Origin: Flavilitoribacter nigricans DSM 23189 = NBRC 102662
GTDB taxonomy: Bacteria > Bacteroidota > Bacteroidia > Chitinophagales > Saprospiraceae
Length of the DNA stretch: 64,000 nt
Direction: 5' to 3'
Assembly (NCBI RefSeq): GCF_002646595.1
Contig: NZ_PDUD01000038.1
Location: 1 to 64,000 of the forward strand
Part shown: piece by piece, positions 1 through 9,210 of the stretch
How positions within the stretch are numbered: the first letter of the stretch is position 1
Layout of the letters: every line of letters starts with the position of its first letter
Notes under the pieces: model-generated
What the model was told of the DNA's origin: nothing
Database searches by the model: none
Seen by the model: the letters and a program-made list of their open reading frames with translations, nothing else
Position numbers and translations under genes: made by a program

Positions 1-3000
1 GGATCGGTCCGCAATTGTCAGAGCTTCCTTCGTCGATGTCGTCAGCGTATACGCGAGCCAGTCCCTGGCCACCGATAGATACGTTCAGATCGTCGTCGCA
101 TACTGCGATCGGCTCAACCTGGTCTTCTACCTGGAAGGCGCAGAAGATCACTTCTTTGTTACCGCAAGCATCAGTAACCGTGTACTTGATGAAGTGGCAA
201 CCCAGAGGAATACCGGATACATAGCGAGATGCACCAGGAGCGATGGTAGCAACAACAGGACCGTCAGTAGAGAAACCAACAATCTCAGTCAGTACTTCCC
301 AGCTGGAGCAGTTGTCTTCCACCACCGGCATCGGTACTGCAAAAGCAGCAGTACAGTCGTAAGGACCGGTAGAGTACGTACGCAGGTCTTTGTGACCGTC
401 GTTGTCGTAATCCACTTCTTCGCAGCTTACCACCGGCTTGGACAGGTCGCCCACTTTGATGGTTTGCTTGCACTCACGAACCCGGGCGTAGCCCTCAACA
501 CACCAGTCGAGGATCTCCCAGGTACGAACGATTTTGTAAGTTCCTTCACAAACTTCGATCCGCTCACCGTCGGTGTAAGAAGCACCCAGGTTGCAGAAAG
601 TCTGGTTCAGGTAAGCTTTGTGCTCGTAGTCTGCCCAGTCGTCTTCACCTTTTACGTAGTCAACGTCAAAAGCCTGGTACAACCAAGGATAGCCGGTCTC
701 ATCGGGATGAGGGTTACCTTTAGCGTCCAGTTTGATGTCGTCTTCGCAGTCCAGCTCAGCATCTTTCGGGCAGTAAACGTCGTCCAGAGAAGGCTTGCCG
801 ATGATGATATCCTGGTAGCATACATCCGGAGATGCCAGCTCTTTGCAGGAATCCACAGCCGTGAATTTCCGGCGGATCACTACGTCATCGCAGTTAGGGT
901 CATATCCGGTAATCACCTCATCCGTTACCGTTACGGTGATGTCACCGCAGTTGTCGGTGAACTTAGCGTAGCCGGAAACGTGCTTGAACAGCCACTTGGC
1001 GTGCTTGGAAGAAATGGAACCTTCGATCAGGTTACCGTCCGCATCCAGTACGTAAGTTACCGGGCCGTCCAGCAACAGTTTATCGATATCCGTGCAAATG
1101 AATTCCTGGTAGCCGTAGTTATAAGTATCCCAGCCGGATACATCTTCCGGGCAGTATTCCAGTACCGGAGCCTGCTTGTCTTCGGCCAGTACATAGCCCC
1201 AGCAGATAGACTCACCTTCCGGTCCGGTTACGGAGTATTTGTATTTGCCACACTCATCAACGGTTCCACCGTTGGAAGTGTCTCCATCTTCTACGATGAT
1301 CTCATAGTCGGACTCATCCAGGCAGAAGAAAGTACCATTCAGTACATCGTCCCAGTCCAGGGTAGCCTGGCAGTTATCCTGCAGATTGACATTCACCTGG
1401 CCAACACAGACCAGATTGTAATCCGGCGGTACTACTTCGATAGTGAACGGAGTTTCCGCTATACAAGAAGGGCAGTCAGAATCCCGTACTTTAAATACGA
1501 AGTTGTAAATACCCGGTTCGGTATCTCCGGACATGGAGTAGGTCAGCGGAGAACCCGGCAGGGCCGTCCAGTCTACATCCGCAAATCCGGCAGCTTCGGC
1601 CGCTGCGTCCGCATCGATCATATATTCGTCGGGAATACCGGGCTCACCGGCAACCGCGTAGGAGATCAAGACTTCGGTAGCATTGGAGCAAACTACGTCT
1701 TCTACCGTTTCTGCCAATACGGAAACCGCACGGCTGATCGTGACGAGACGAGAATCCTCAATGGTCCGGCCACACTCATCCGTGTAGGTCCAAACTTCGC
1801 GGAAAGAACCGTTACAACCGTCATAAGGCACTACCTCTTCGAGCGTAGAAGTTACGGTTCCGCTGATCTCGCACTCGCCGTCTTCACCATTATCATAGGC
1901 CAGATCATTGGTTACTACATCATCAATGCAATCAACAGTAATGTCTCCCGGCTCAGACTCGAATTCGGGAGCAGCTGCTGGCTCAACCTCGATCTCGTAA
2001 GTGATGGTATTGATGGCATTACCACAGATAACTCCAGAGTAAGCCACAAAGATCGTACCGCCACACTTGTCAAAATCGCGTCCGATCGTCGGAGTCAGTG
2101 AACCACTGATCTCACAAACGCCATCTTCATTGTTATCATACAGTACCAGTCCGGCATCATCTTCGTCAAACGCAAAGGCGTCAGCGCAGCTCAGGCTTGC
2201 CGGCAGGTCCGGTTCTCCGATGGTCGGGAAAGGAGCCGGTAATACATCGATCACAAACGGCCCCAGCTCAAGTGGCCGGCCACATTGATCCGAAGAGCTG
2301 TAGGAAACCGTTATGGTTCCTCCGTCACATTGATTAAAGTCAGGTATAACGGTCGGCTGAACGGTTACGGATATCTCACAGTCATCGGTCTGGCCATTGC
2401 TGAATACCACACTAGGTGCAATGAATGCAACCGCTTCGGCACAGCTGATCTCGTCATCAAATTCCGGTGCAGTAGCAGTGGCTTCTGCCGGCGGCAGCCA
2501 GCTAAAGTTCTGCTCACAGCTTTCGGAAACATTACCACATTCGTCGGTGATCGTATAGATGCGGGTCAGTGTGCGACCACTGCAGATATCTCCGGTCATT
2601 TGCTCTTCGACATCAATGGTCATATCTGCCACGTCAGAGCATTCCTCAAATACGGTACCGCCCGCCGCTATAAAACCAGATACGGTGGTGTAGGGAGGAT
2701 CAAGAACGAAATCACAGGGCAATCCTAGGATACCCACCGGGCAAGTGATCTCCGGTGCGGTATTATCTTCGATCAGATATTGTTGGTTACACTGTACGAA
2801 CATTTCCCCCTGATCAAATTCACCGTTTTCGTTCAGGTCATCAAAGAGGAAGTAACGACGAATAACGGAAATTCCATCCGGGCAAAGTGTACCACCGACA
2901 ACATCGTCGGCCACCATGACCAAATCCCCGCAGGGGCGGTCGGTAACCATAGAGAATACGTCAGTAATGTCGGTCAGGAACGGATTATCCGCCAGGAACG

Positions 3001-5344
3001 CATCGTAGTCGCAGTATTCCACCATTTGCACGGCGTCATCCAGCGCACAAGTTGCGAAAAACATGCAGCACTGCTCCAGATCGAGCATCAGGTCTACTTC
3101 AGCGGAACAGCCGTTGGCATCCGTAAAGGCAAAAGTAATGGTAAAGACACCAACATCATTTACCGGATCATTGGTGAAACTGGCCGTGCCGTCGCCATTA
3201 TCCGTAAAGGTTCCGGCCGGTGCCGGATTGATTGTAAATGTACCACCCGTCGCATTCGCGCCGTTGACCATGCCGGTAAAAGTCAGGGTTTCATCATCGC
3301 AGGGGACTCCGGTTTGACTAATAGCCACTTCGGGGGTCGGATTGACCGTCACGACGAACGTGTCGTCATCGGTACACTGGTTATTATCCGTATAGGTGAA
3401 GGTGATGGTGTATTCACCGTCGCCGGCCAGGTTGGGATCGAGGGTAGCCGTACCGTTACCGTTATCCGCAAAGCCGCCGGTATTCGGGTTGATGGAGAAC
3501 GTACCACCGACGCCGCTGCCGCCATTAATGCTTCCGGTAAATAATACCGGATCATCTTCTTCGCAGAGTTCTTCCGGACCGGTAAGGCTCACTACCGGAG
3601 AATCGTAAATGGTAAAAGGAATGGAAGTTTCACAACCATTTTCATTCGTATAAGTAATAGTGTAAGATCCTTCGTCATCGATACCCGGAGTCAGGGTAGC
3701 GGTATCGTCTCCGTTATCAACGAAACCGGCCAGAGGCGGATCTATGCTAAAAGAGCCGCCGTCACCGTCACCGGAGAATTCAGCTTCATCATCATTATCA
3801 CAAATAGCGGCAGGACCGGTGATTACCGGCAGTGGATTCACTGTGATCGTCACATAGTCTTCTGCACTACAACCATCAGCTGTGGTATATTGGTAGGCAA
3901 TAATATAGGTACCAACGCCGGCAATTGCGGGGTCGAAGGTAGCCATACCCATACCGATATCGGTCAAAGCACCGGGAGCCGGGGTTGACGCATCCATCAT
4001 AAAGCAACCCAAATCACCATTCCCTAGGGGTGTGGGAGAACCGGTTAGTTTTGCCGGATCGTCATCGACACAAAGTTCGAAGTCATCATCCACGGAAACG
4101 GTCGGAGGCTCGGTGACCATCACCTCGCGCACGCAAACCACTTCCTCCAACATGCCCATACCGTTACACACCAAGCCGTCGGGGCAGTAGGTGATCGTGG
4201 CTGTCAGTGTGAAAGTGCCACCGCTTACACCGGTTACACCTATAGTATATGGTGCGGAGTTATCCGAAGCGCTGTTGTTGCCGGTGGTAGTAAAGTTGGC
4301 AACATCACCACCCATTTCGGTGATTTCCCAGTCTACGGCAACGATCGTGCCGGTGCCCGCAGGCAGGGTGGCGGTATAGAAACCCTCATCATCGCCACAG
4401 ATCGGATTAGGACCGGTAACGAAACATTCGGCCGGTGCAACTACGGCACTTGCCTGCAGCTGTACTTCTTTATTACCGCAACCGTCCAGGTCGCCGGTAG
4501 CAGCGGTCAATTCACCCATGGTACACTGGCCGTTGACGTTACCCTGGTAATCATCATTACCACAGGCAGCAACGAACATATGGTAGGGGCTACCCGTAAT
4601 ATCGGTAGCGGAAGTACCTTCTCCCCATACTTCCGAAGCGGCGATATGACCACCCCAGGCTAATACTACGGTGCTTTCATTCGCGTCTACCTGAAAGCAA
4701 ACTTTCACTCCGGCAAAAGCATTATCGGTATTCAGGTCCGATTCCGTTTGCATGCAAGGCATACCGACGAAAGTACCGTTCCAGAGAGAAATGTAATCTT
4801 CACCGGCACCGACCACTGCATTCTGATAGTGCGTACTCGGATCGACCGGAGTTACACCAGCCATCGGGAAAGAGGGAGCCGGCAGAGCAATTTGTTGCTC
4901 GGTAAGGGTCAATCCCTCCAGGTTGGTGTTGATCAGCGGATCGATCAATTCGGGCATAACATCCGGATTATGCGGATGGCCGAAAATATCGGTATGCTCA
5001 TTGACTACATCGGCCCGATATGAGGTCAGGAAGTCAATAGCGTGCCGATCTCCCCGCTTAGTATCGTAACCCAAAGTGACGCAGTAGGTCGTTCCGGGTA
5101 CCAGATCCAAAAGTTCTAAATGATAGGGAATGGTCATGCACTCGGCAAAGTGCGCTTTTTGCTCGTTGACGTTACCGGTAACCCAGTCCACCGTATTCAG
5201 CGGTGTTTCGGCCTTACCATTGGCGCCTTGTTCGAGCTTTTCTACTTTCTGGGCTTGCGAGGTGGGTAAATAAAATACGAATGCCAGTAAGACAAACATA
5301 CAATATCTACCTAAAGCTAACCCCTTAGAGGAGAATTGCTTCAT
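1..5344 (-). CDS. Giant secreted HYR/Ig-like repeat surface protein, C-terminus beyond window
   Basis: The reading frame is open from an ATG at 5344 to the left edge, about 1781 codons with no stop, so the C-terminus is missing. Residues 1-31 form a signal peptide (hydrophobic core, then TSQA before QKVEK). An N-terminal region of about 300 residues is unassigned. Residues ~300-760 are serial Ig/PKD-like units with recurring phrases such as NGNGTATLDPNLAGDGEYTI. From residue ~850 on there are HYR-like units (DNTAPEITCP, DQVEPIAVCDDDLNVSIGG) rich in paired cysteines. Large Bacteroidota proteins of this kind usually end in a T9SS or gliding-motility sorting domain and act as adhesins or matrix proteins. 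That ending is expected here but not visible. The gene stands alone, with a terminator-bounded peptide locus upstream. The exact role is unknown. Confidence 0.9.
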   Translation of the reverse strand, partial: MKQFSSKGLALGRYCMFVLLAFVFYLPTSQAQKVEKLEQGANGKAETPLNTVDWVTGNVNEQKAHFAECMTIPYHLELLDLVPGTTYCVTLGYDTKRGDRHAIDFLTSYRADVVNEHTDIFGHPHNPDVMPELIDPLINTNLEGLTLTEQQIALPAPSFPMAGVTPVDPSTHYQNAVVGAGEDYISLWNGTFVGMPCMQTESDLNTDNAFAGVKVCFQVDANESTVVLAWGGHIAASEVWGEGTSATDITGSPYHMFVAACGNDDYQGNVNGQCTMGELTAATGDLDGCGNKEVQLQASAVVAPAECFVTGPNPICGDDEGFYTATLPAGTGTIVAVDWEITEMGGDVANFTTTGNNSASDNSAPYTIGVTGVSGGTFTLTATITYCPDGLVCNGMGMLEEVVCVREVMVTEPPTVSVDDDFELCVDDDPAKLTGSPTPLGNGDLGCFMMDASTPAPGALTDIGMGMATFDPAIAGVGTYIIAYQYTTADGCSAEDYVTITVNPLPVITGPAAICDNDDEAEFSGDGDGGSFSIDPPLAGFVDNGDDTATLTPGIDDEGSYTITYTNENGCETSIPFTIYDSPVVSLTGPEELCEEDDPVLFTGSINGGSGVGGTFSINPNTGGFADNGNGTATLDPNLAGDGEYTITFTYTDNNQCTDDDTFVVTVNPTPEVAISQTGVPCDDETLTFTGMVNGANATGGTFTINPAPAGTFTDNGDGTASFTNDPVNDVGVFTITFAFTDANGCSAEVDLMLDLEQCCMFFATCALDDAVQMVEYCDYDAFLADNPFLTDITDVFSMVTDRPCGDLVMVADDVVGGTLCPDGISVIRRYFLFDDLNENGEFDQGEMFVQCNQQYLIEDNTAPEITCPVGILGLPCDFVLDPPYTTVSGFIAAGGTVFEECSDVADMTIDVEEQMTGDICSGRTLTRIYTITDECGNVSESCEQNFSWLPPAEATATAPEFDDEISCAEAVAFIAPSVVFSNGQTDDCEISVTVQPTVIPDFNQCDGGTITVSYSSSDQCGRPLELGPFVIDVLPAPFPTIGEPDLPASLSCADAFAFDEDDAGLVLYDNNEDGVCEISGSLTPTIGRDFDKCGGTIFVAYSGVICGNAINTITYEIEVEPAAAPEFESEPGDITVDCIDDVVTNDLAYDNGEDGECEISGTVTSTLEEVVPYDGCNGSFREVWTYTDECGRTIEDSRLVTISRAVSVLAETVEDVVCSNATEVLISYAVAGEPGIPDEYMIDADAAAEAAGFADVDWTALPGSPLTYSMSGDTEPGIYNFVFKVRDSDCPSCIAETPFTIEVVPPDYNLVCVGQVNVNLQDNCQATLDWDDVLNGTFFCLDESDYEIIVEDGDTSNGGTVDECGKYKYSVTGPEGESICWGYVLAEDKQAPVLEYCPEDVSGWDTYNYGYQEFICTDIDKLLLDGPVTYVLDADGNLIEGSISSKHAKWLFKHVSGYAKFTDNCGDITVTVTDEVITGYDPNCDDVVIRRKFTAVDSCKELASPDVCYQDIIIGKPSLDDVYCPKDAELDCEDDIKLDAKGNPHPDETGYPWLYQAFDVDYVKGEDDWADYEHKAYLNQTFCNLGASYTDGERIEVCEGTYKIVRTWEILDWCVEGYARVRECKQTIKVGDLSKPVVSCEEVDYDNDGHKDLRTYSTGPYDCTAAFAVPMPVVEDNCSSWEVLTEIVGFSTDGPVVATIAPGASRYVSGIPLGCHFIKYTVTDACGNKEVIFCAFQVEDQVEPIAVCDDDLNVSIGGQGLARVYADDIDEGSSDNCGPI

Positions 5345-5640
5345 GAGAATAATGATTTGATTTGTAGTAATTAGTAGTATAAAAATGTTAAAAAACCTTG
5401 CCGGTTGCCCGACAGGGTGGTCGTCGTCTTTTTATATATAGTCTTCAGTTATAAACTGAATGAACTTATTGCTTAGCTAGAAAAATTTATATCTCTGTGA
5501 TCCACAATAGCTTACAGCACACATTTCTTAAAATAAATCGGAATCAGGGCTGCATAAAAACACCGTTATGGCGCCTTACAGCATCAAGATAAGGGTAGAT
5601 TGAGGATGAGGACAATGTTTGTTCAACTGGAACAACGTAG

Positions 5641-5671
5641 CAAAAATAAAAGAAAAATCAAGCTTTTACAA
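5641..5671 (-). promoter_or_regulatory. Candidate Bacteroidota promoter for the giant repeat protein
   Basis: Read on the minus strand, 5648-5641 is TATTTTTG, a match to the Bacteroidota -7 element TAnnTTTG. A TTG lies 20 bp upstream at 5671-5669. The implied leader is close to 290 nt. The site lies between the upstream terminators and the start codon. It is a motif match only. Confidence 0.35.
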
Positions 5672-5700
5672 TAAATGCTCCCTTTTGTTTAGGACATATT

Positions 5701-5757
5701 AAAAAAAAACGGGAGGTTGTTCATCAGACAGAACAACTCTCCCGCGCTATTTTTTTG
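5701..5757. terminator. Bidirectional intrinsic terminator
   Basis: The arms CGGGAGGTTGTTC (5710-5722) and GAACAACTCTCCCG (5731-5744) pair with one bulge. An A-run at 5701-5709 and a T-run at 5751-5756 flank them, so it could stop transcription from either side. It probably backs up the peptide-gene terminator just upstream on the minus strand. Confidence 0.75.
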
Positions 5758-5790
5758 TTTCATGCGAAGTTTAGCCTATAATTGTGAGTA

Positions 5791-5822
5791 AGAAAAAAAG
5801 CTGGGACATTTTTTGCCCCAGC
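5791..5822 (-). terminator. Intrinsic terminator after the 41-aa peptide gene
   Basis: The arms GCTGGG (5800-5805) and CCCAGC (5817-5822) are followed on the minus strand by a seven-T run (5799-5793). It lies about 25 bp past the stop codon of the small peptide gene at 5847, which supports that gene being a real transcription unit. Confidence 0.7.
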
Positions 5823-5846
5823 CCAACATATTTAGGTACAACCATC

Positions 5847-5972
5847 TTACTCAAAACAGTAATCAGTATCGGCAAACAGCTGACAGTCAGTAAAAACTGT
5901 CTCTTTATCGCCTCCTTGCAGAGCCGAAACTGACCGGTTACGGAGCTTAATTTCCGAAACCTGGCGGACCAT
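5847..5972 (-). CDS. Small GG-motif peptide (41 aa), possible peptide precursor
   Basis: The peptide from the ATG at 5972 starts MVRQVSEIKLRNRSVSALQGG and continues for 20 residues with two cysteines (TDCQLFADTDYCFE). The KLRNRSVSALQGG segment resembles the leaders of Bacteroidota double-glycine and class I lanthipeptide-like precursors: basic/leucine motif, then S-x-L, then GG. The resemblance was judged by eye. An in-frame TTG at 6035 would add 21 residues, and no upstream in-frame ATG exists. A -7-like element lies at 6103-6110 and terminators lie directly downstream. No lanthionine synthetase or peptidase-containing ABC exporter is in the window, so modification and export are unknown. 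Confidence 0.5.
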   Translation of the reverse strand: MVRQVSEIKLRNRSVSALQGGDKETVFTDCQLFADTDYCFE

Positions 5973-6102
5973 TGATTCCCGCAAAACCGAACTACCGGCG
6001 CGGGCTCTCCCGCCCGGTAGTCTGCACTTAATCAAAACATGGTCACATAAAGTATCTTAATAGTAAGGGTAGAACTTTTTCTCTTTCTTATTAAGTACAT
6101 TA

Positions 6103-6110
6103 CAAAGATA
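6103..6110 (-). promoter_or_regulatory. TAnnTTTG -7 element upstream of the 41-aa peptide gene
   Basis: The minus-strand octamer TATCTTTG matches the Bacteroidota -7 consensus and sits 130 bp upstream of the ATG at 5972. A TTG-type -33 element at the ideal spacing is not evident; the nearest is 26 bp away. Confidence 0.35.
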
Positions 6111-6275
6111 AGGGCCCTCTCCTTCATAATCTAGGACAAATTACACATCCAACCCCTATCTATTTCACCACCACTTTTAAATACTAAATCAATCAACTAA
6201 TTGTTTTTCAATAATTTACGATTTTCAAAAATCTCCCAAAATTGAAATTTAGCCGATAGTAAGCTGGTTTTTATT

Positions 6276-6316
6276 AAAAAAATCCGGCGCTGTACAGAAG
6301 TTCGACAGCAGTCCGG
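6276..6316 (-). terminator. Second terminator downstream of the 43-aa peptide gene
   Basis: On the minus strand CCGG-GCTGT pairs with ACAGC-CCGG (6316-6305 with 6293-6284), followed by a T-run at 6282-6276. It is tandem with the hairpin at 6335-6373. Confidence 0.55.
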
Positions 6317-6334
6317 TGCGGTAGCATTCATGCC

Positions 6335-6373
6335 AAAAGAAAATCCCGAACCTCCACGGGGGAAGTTCGGGAT
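6335..6373 (-). terminator. Intrinsic terminator of the 43-aa peptide gene
   Basis: The perfect 9-bp arms ATCCCGAAC (6343-6351) and GTTCGGGAT (6365-6373) are followed on the minus strand by ATTTTCTTTT. The hairpin lies 37 bp beyond the stop of the 43-aa ORF at 6410-6541, marking that ORF as the end of a transcript. Confidence 0.75.
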
Positions 6374-6409
6374 CCTGTCTTAGGTCAGAACTAAAGTAAA
6401 AAGACCGGT

Positions 6410-6541
6410 TTATTTTTTGCCTTTTTTGGGGCCGATGATATCTACGATGATCTTTTTGCCTTTTGATTGACCGTTTACGGACATAGTTCTGGTTGAGATC
6501 CGGGAAATACCGGATGGGGCATTTGTGTAAATTTGTTTCAT
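6410..6541 (-). CDS. Small basic peptide (43 aa) of unknown function
   Basis: ATG at 6541, TAA at 6412-6410. The peptide starts MKQIYTNAPSGISRISTRTM and ends in a lysine-rich tail (KGKKIIVDIIGPKKGKK). It has no cysteine, signal peptide or membrane segment and matches no family I recognise. It is shorter than most gene finders' cutoff, but it has a clean ATG, coding-like codon choice and two tandem terminators downstream. The gene upstream on the same strand is a 525-aa helical-repeat protein 433 bp away, and a second small peptide gene follows downstream. The arrangement recalls the 54-aa peptide beside another helical-repeat protein at 37.6-39.4 kb, but the peptide sequences are not clearly related. 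Confidence 0.55.
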   Translation of the reverse strand: MKQIYTNAPSGISRISTRTMSVNGQSKGKKIIVDIIGPKKGKK

Positions 6542-6974
6542 GATAATTGTCGTTTTAAAAAATTTTACATGAGATTATTTAAAAGTTTGTGTTGACAAAT
6601 TACTGCCAAATAACAACGGAAACAAGGACAAAAAACGAGTTAAACCCAGGTAATTCAGACTTGTGTTTTGAATTTACAACTCTACAACAATCTGATTAAC
6701 AGCACTTTACTCGATTTAAAATTATGCAAAATATCATCACATCCTGAGATCTGTCAAAAATCTCACATTTCAATAATAATATATACATAACTGCTTCCGC
6801 GCTTTGGCAAAAACGAGACCGTACAACCGTCTGGCAGCGGCATAAAACCACTACTCCATTCCGTTGCCGGATAGATTTAGAATAAACTTGGGTGTCAGGT
6901 TCAGATTTAGTAAAGGAGACGAGAAAATCGCGAAGATCAGGGGGTTCAAACGGGTTTCAGAGGATTGGTTATTT
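6542..6974. other. AT-rich intergenic region
   Basis: It lies between the 43-aa peptide gene and the helical-repeat gene. A short inverted repeat (TGAGAT...ATCTCA, about 6746-6766) has no T-run. No convincing promoter or ORF was found; the forward ORF overlapping the right end is antisense to the repeat gene. Confidence 0.4.
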
Positions 6975-8552
6975 TTAACTCGAAGCAGCCCTGGATTTTC
7001 GACCGGCGAAACTTCTTTCCTTACGGGATTTCCCGGAACGGAAACTGGTATCCAGCGAGCTGATCACCATGGTCCAGAGTTCCTCGTAGGGAATGATCTC
7101 GATTTCGTGCGTTTGTTTGGCCATATCCAGGGGGACTGATCGTAATTTCTTCAGATATTTTGCCGTTTTCCGTTCCACAGCAACCCGGTGAAAATTATTG
7201 GCCGGGATCTGCAACAGCATCTTAATGAAGCAGTTGCTGCGGTAGGTATCATCCTTGGTCAGATAACGACTACAGTATTTCTCAATGGCTTCGATCCGCT
7301 CGATCGCCCGCGTGTATTTGCGGTGAATGATCAGGGTCAGGATCTGGGCCACCAGGATCGGAATATTCATTCCGCGTTTATCCCGGTTGAGGTGGGGAGT
7401 GGCATTGATAAAGCGACCGTAACGGAATTTACTCAAGTGGTCGTTCCCGTCTTCCTCCTTCACCTTCTCCAGGTGATAGAGCGCCTGCAGGAAGGCCTCG
7501 AATATATTCCAGATCTCTTTCATATTGGCCGGCAGCTTATCGTACTGCCGGTGATTTACCGTATTCAGGAAGACCCGGTAGGCCTGCTGATAGTTCTGAG
7601 TATGCGTGCTGAGAATAAAATACAGCTCCTGGTACTTGAACCAGTTGAAGGATCCTTCTTCCAGGAGGTCCAGACACTTTTCCGCAGCTTTTTTTCCAGC
7701 ATTGTACTGTTTCAGCTGGGTGTGGCACACGATCAGCTGGTAGTAGAATACCTGGAGCGGTAAATGGGCCGCGTATTTTTTCTTTTCGAAAAAGGTGATC
7801 GCCTCTTCACAGATCCGGATCGTATTCTCGTAATCATTCACACTGGTGTGGGCGATGATCCGGATCAGATTACCACTGAGGTGCAGGCGGTAGGCATCAT
7901 ACTTTTGCATTACCTCTTCCAGCTCGGCGTAGTAGGCCTTCGCTTTCAGGTGCCGCTCCCGGTCGATCCCTTTTTCCTTAACCAGGCCCATACTCAGTTC
8001 GGTGTAGTATTCTTCGGCCAGGTCCTCGTAATAATTGATCTGGTGGTATTTTTTATAGAGTTGGTTGTATTCGTCGAACCGCTTCTGGTTCCCTTCCCGG
8101 GTACCGTAAGTGATGCGCAGGTTTTTCGCCACATCCATTACGATGTCGGAAAAGTCGAAGAACTTGGCCTGTTTCAGTACTTTCTCGGCGATGTTCGAAC
8201 CGATCTGACGGCCGTACAGTCCCCAGAGGATCTTGGAAGCAGCCCAGTAGCGGTAGCACCGGAAATAGGCCCGCTGGCGATTGGAAAAATCGGAATTGTT
8301 CTCGTTAAGAAAAAAGACATGGTTGAGCAGGGTGCTTTTGGTCCGGCTTTTCAGCTTCTGATAACTGGAGTGATTGCGATCCGCATCGAAAAAATAGTCG
8401 GCCGCATCGTCATCATCGTCGAACCGCCCGTCCAGCAGCGCTTCGTAAAACTCGCTGACCTTGGAGGCATCCTTACCCTCCGACCCGAGCAGATCAACCT
8501 GCTCCAATCGGTTATTTTGAATAATCCTTGCTAGTTCTTTAAGTGAATCCAT
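6975..8552 (-). CDS. Helical-repeat (TPR-like) protein of unknown function
   Basis: This 525-aa, almost wholly alpha-helical soluble protein has regularly spaced helix pairs rich in Tyr, Leu and Ala that look like degenerate tetratricopeptide repeats, for example around NTIRICEEAITFFEKKKYAA and YNAGKKAAEKCLDLLEEG. No signal peptide, membrane helix or catalytic motif is visible. An acidic stretch (DDDDDAADYF) lies near residue 45, and the C-terminus is a basic, serine-rich tail (SGKSRKERSFAGRKSRAASS). It has the same size and general architecture as the proteins at 9211-10767 and 37953-39380, though paralogy is less clear for this one. It starts at the ATG at 8552, on the same strand as its neighbours. 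It may be a scaffold or peptide-binding regulator; there is no direct evidence of function. Confidence 0.8.
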   Translation of the reverse strand: MDSLKELARIIQNNRLEQVDLLGSEGKDASKVSEFYEALLDGRFDDDDDAADYFFDADRNHSSYQKLKSRTKSTLLNHVFFLNENNSDFSNRQRAYFRCYRYWAASKILWGLYGRQIGSNIAEKVLKQAKFFDFSDIVMDVAKNLRITYGTREGNQKRFDEYNQLYKKYHQINYYEDLAEEYYTELSMGLVKEKGIDRERHLKAKAYYAELEEVMQKYDAYRLHLSGNLIRIIAHTSVNDYENTIRICEEAITFFEKKKYAAHLPLQVFYYQLIVCHTQLKQYNAGKKAAEKCLDLLEEGSFNWFKYQELYFILSTHTQNYQQAYRVFLNTVNHRQYDKLPANMKEIWNIFEAFLQALYHLEKVKEEDGNDHLSKFRYGRFINATPHLNRDKRGMNIPILVAQILTLIIHRKYTRAIERIEAIEKYCSRYLTKDDTYRSNCFIKMLLQIPANNFHRVAVERKTAKYLKKLRSVPLDMAKQTHEIEIIPYEELWTMVISSLDTSFRSGKSRKERSFAGRKSRAASS

Positions 8553-9210
8553 GTTTTACCTTTTCTCTTGTATCCGGCTTCGGGAAGACGGGCTTGTCCG
8601 GGTATAAGACAATCCACCGTCATCCCAAGAGCGCTGTCTTCGGACTTTTGTGTTTACTTGCTTTTAAAAATCAATTGAGCGCACAATTGGGTAATTGCGT
8701 GTGGGGAGTTGCTCTAAATACCAATGGTATGCTTTTTGGATCGCCTATTTTTTGTATTGATGTCTATAACTTGCAGATAATATGGTATATAAAAATACCG
8801 CATTAAGTTTGCGCTACAAAGCTTTACCGCATTATTATGGAATAGTGCGGTGTTTTTTAGTTGTAATTTAGTAAGGAGTGATTCGGTCTGAGGGAAAATA
8901 CTTCGCTATATCGGATATCCTGAAGTATTGCTTATGGTTCAAATTTAGGATAAGGATAAGGCCAGCACAAACAAATACTCACAAATTTGTGACATAGTAA
9001 AAAATAATAACTGTAATTTTCAAATGCTTTTGAAAAGCCGAATACCCCCTTTAAACCCTCATTTTTAACATATATTGTTTATTTATCTCCACTTATCCCC
9101 TCCCGCAGCGCAATTTATACTTTATGCAGTATGCGGTTTTGTTTATATCCATTGGACGGCATTTTTATGAATCTATCCGCTTTCCGCCCGATATTTTGGG
9201 ATATTTAACT
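8553..9210. other. 658-bp intergenic region with hairpins
   Basis: This AT-rich spacer separates two minus-strand repeat-protein genes. It contains a forward-oriented terminator hairpin at 8826-8858 and a perfect 8-bp inverted repeat, AATACTTC (8897-8904) and GAAGTATT (8922-8929). An 87-codon forward ORF overlapping the upstream gene is probably not real. Confidence 0.5.
8826..8858 (+). terminator. Forward-oriented intrinsic terminator without an obvious gene
   Basis: The arms ACCGCATTATT (8826-8836) and AATAGTGCGGT (8841-8851) form an 11-bp stem with one G-T pair, followed by GTTTTTT. It points away from both flanking minus-strand genes, so it would end a forward transcript such as a small RNA or short ORF. 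Confidence 0.55.

Larger units (their letters stand above)
5345..5846. other. Intergenic region between the surface protein and a peptide gene
   Basis: This 500-bp AT-rich stretch holds the candidate promoter at 5641-5671 and two terminator-like hairpins at 5701-5757 and 5791-5822. No credible ORF was seen in the remainder. Confidence 0.6.

Noticed and set aside
194-2101. 635-codon forward ORF opposite the giant surface protein
   Set aside because: It is antisense in register with the reverse frame, which reads as HYR repeats with conserved cysteines; the forward protein has no family features.
8543-8806. 87-codon forward ORF overlapping the start of the helical-repeat gene
   Set aside because: Start overlaps a real gene, composition is unconvincing and no family match is visible; a forward terminator nearby is noted separately.
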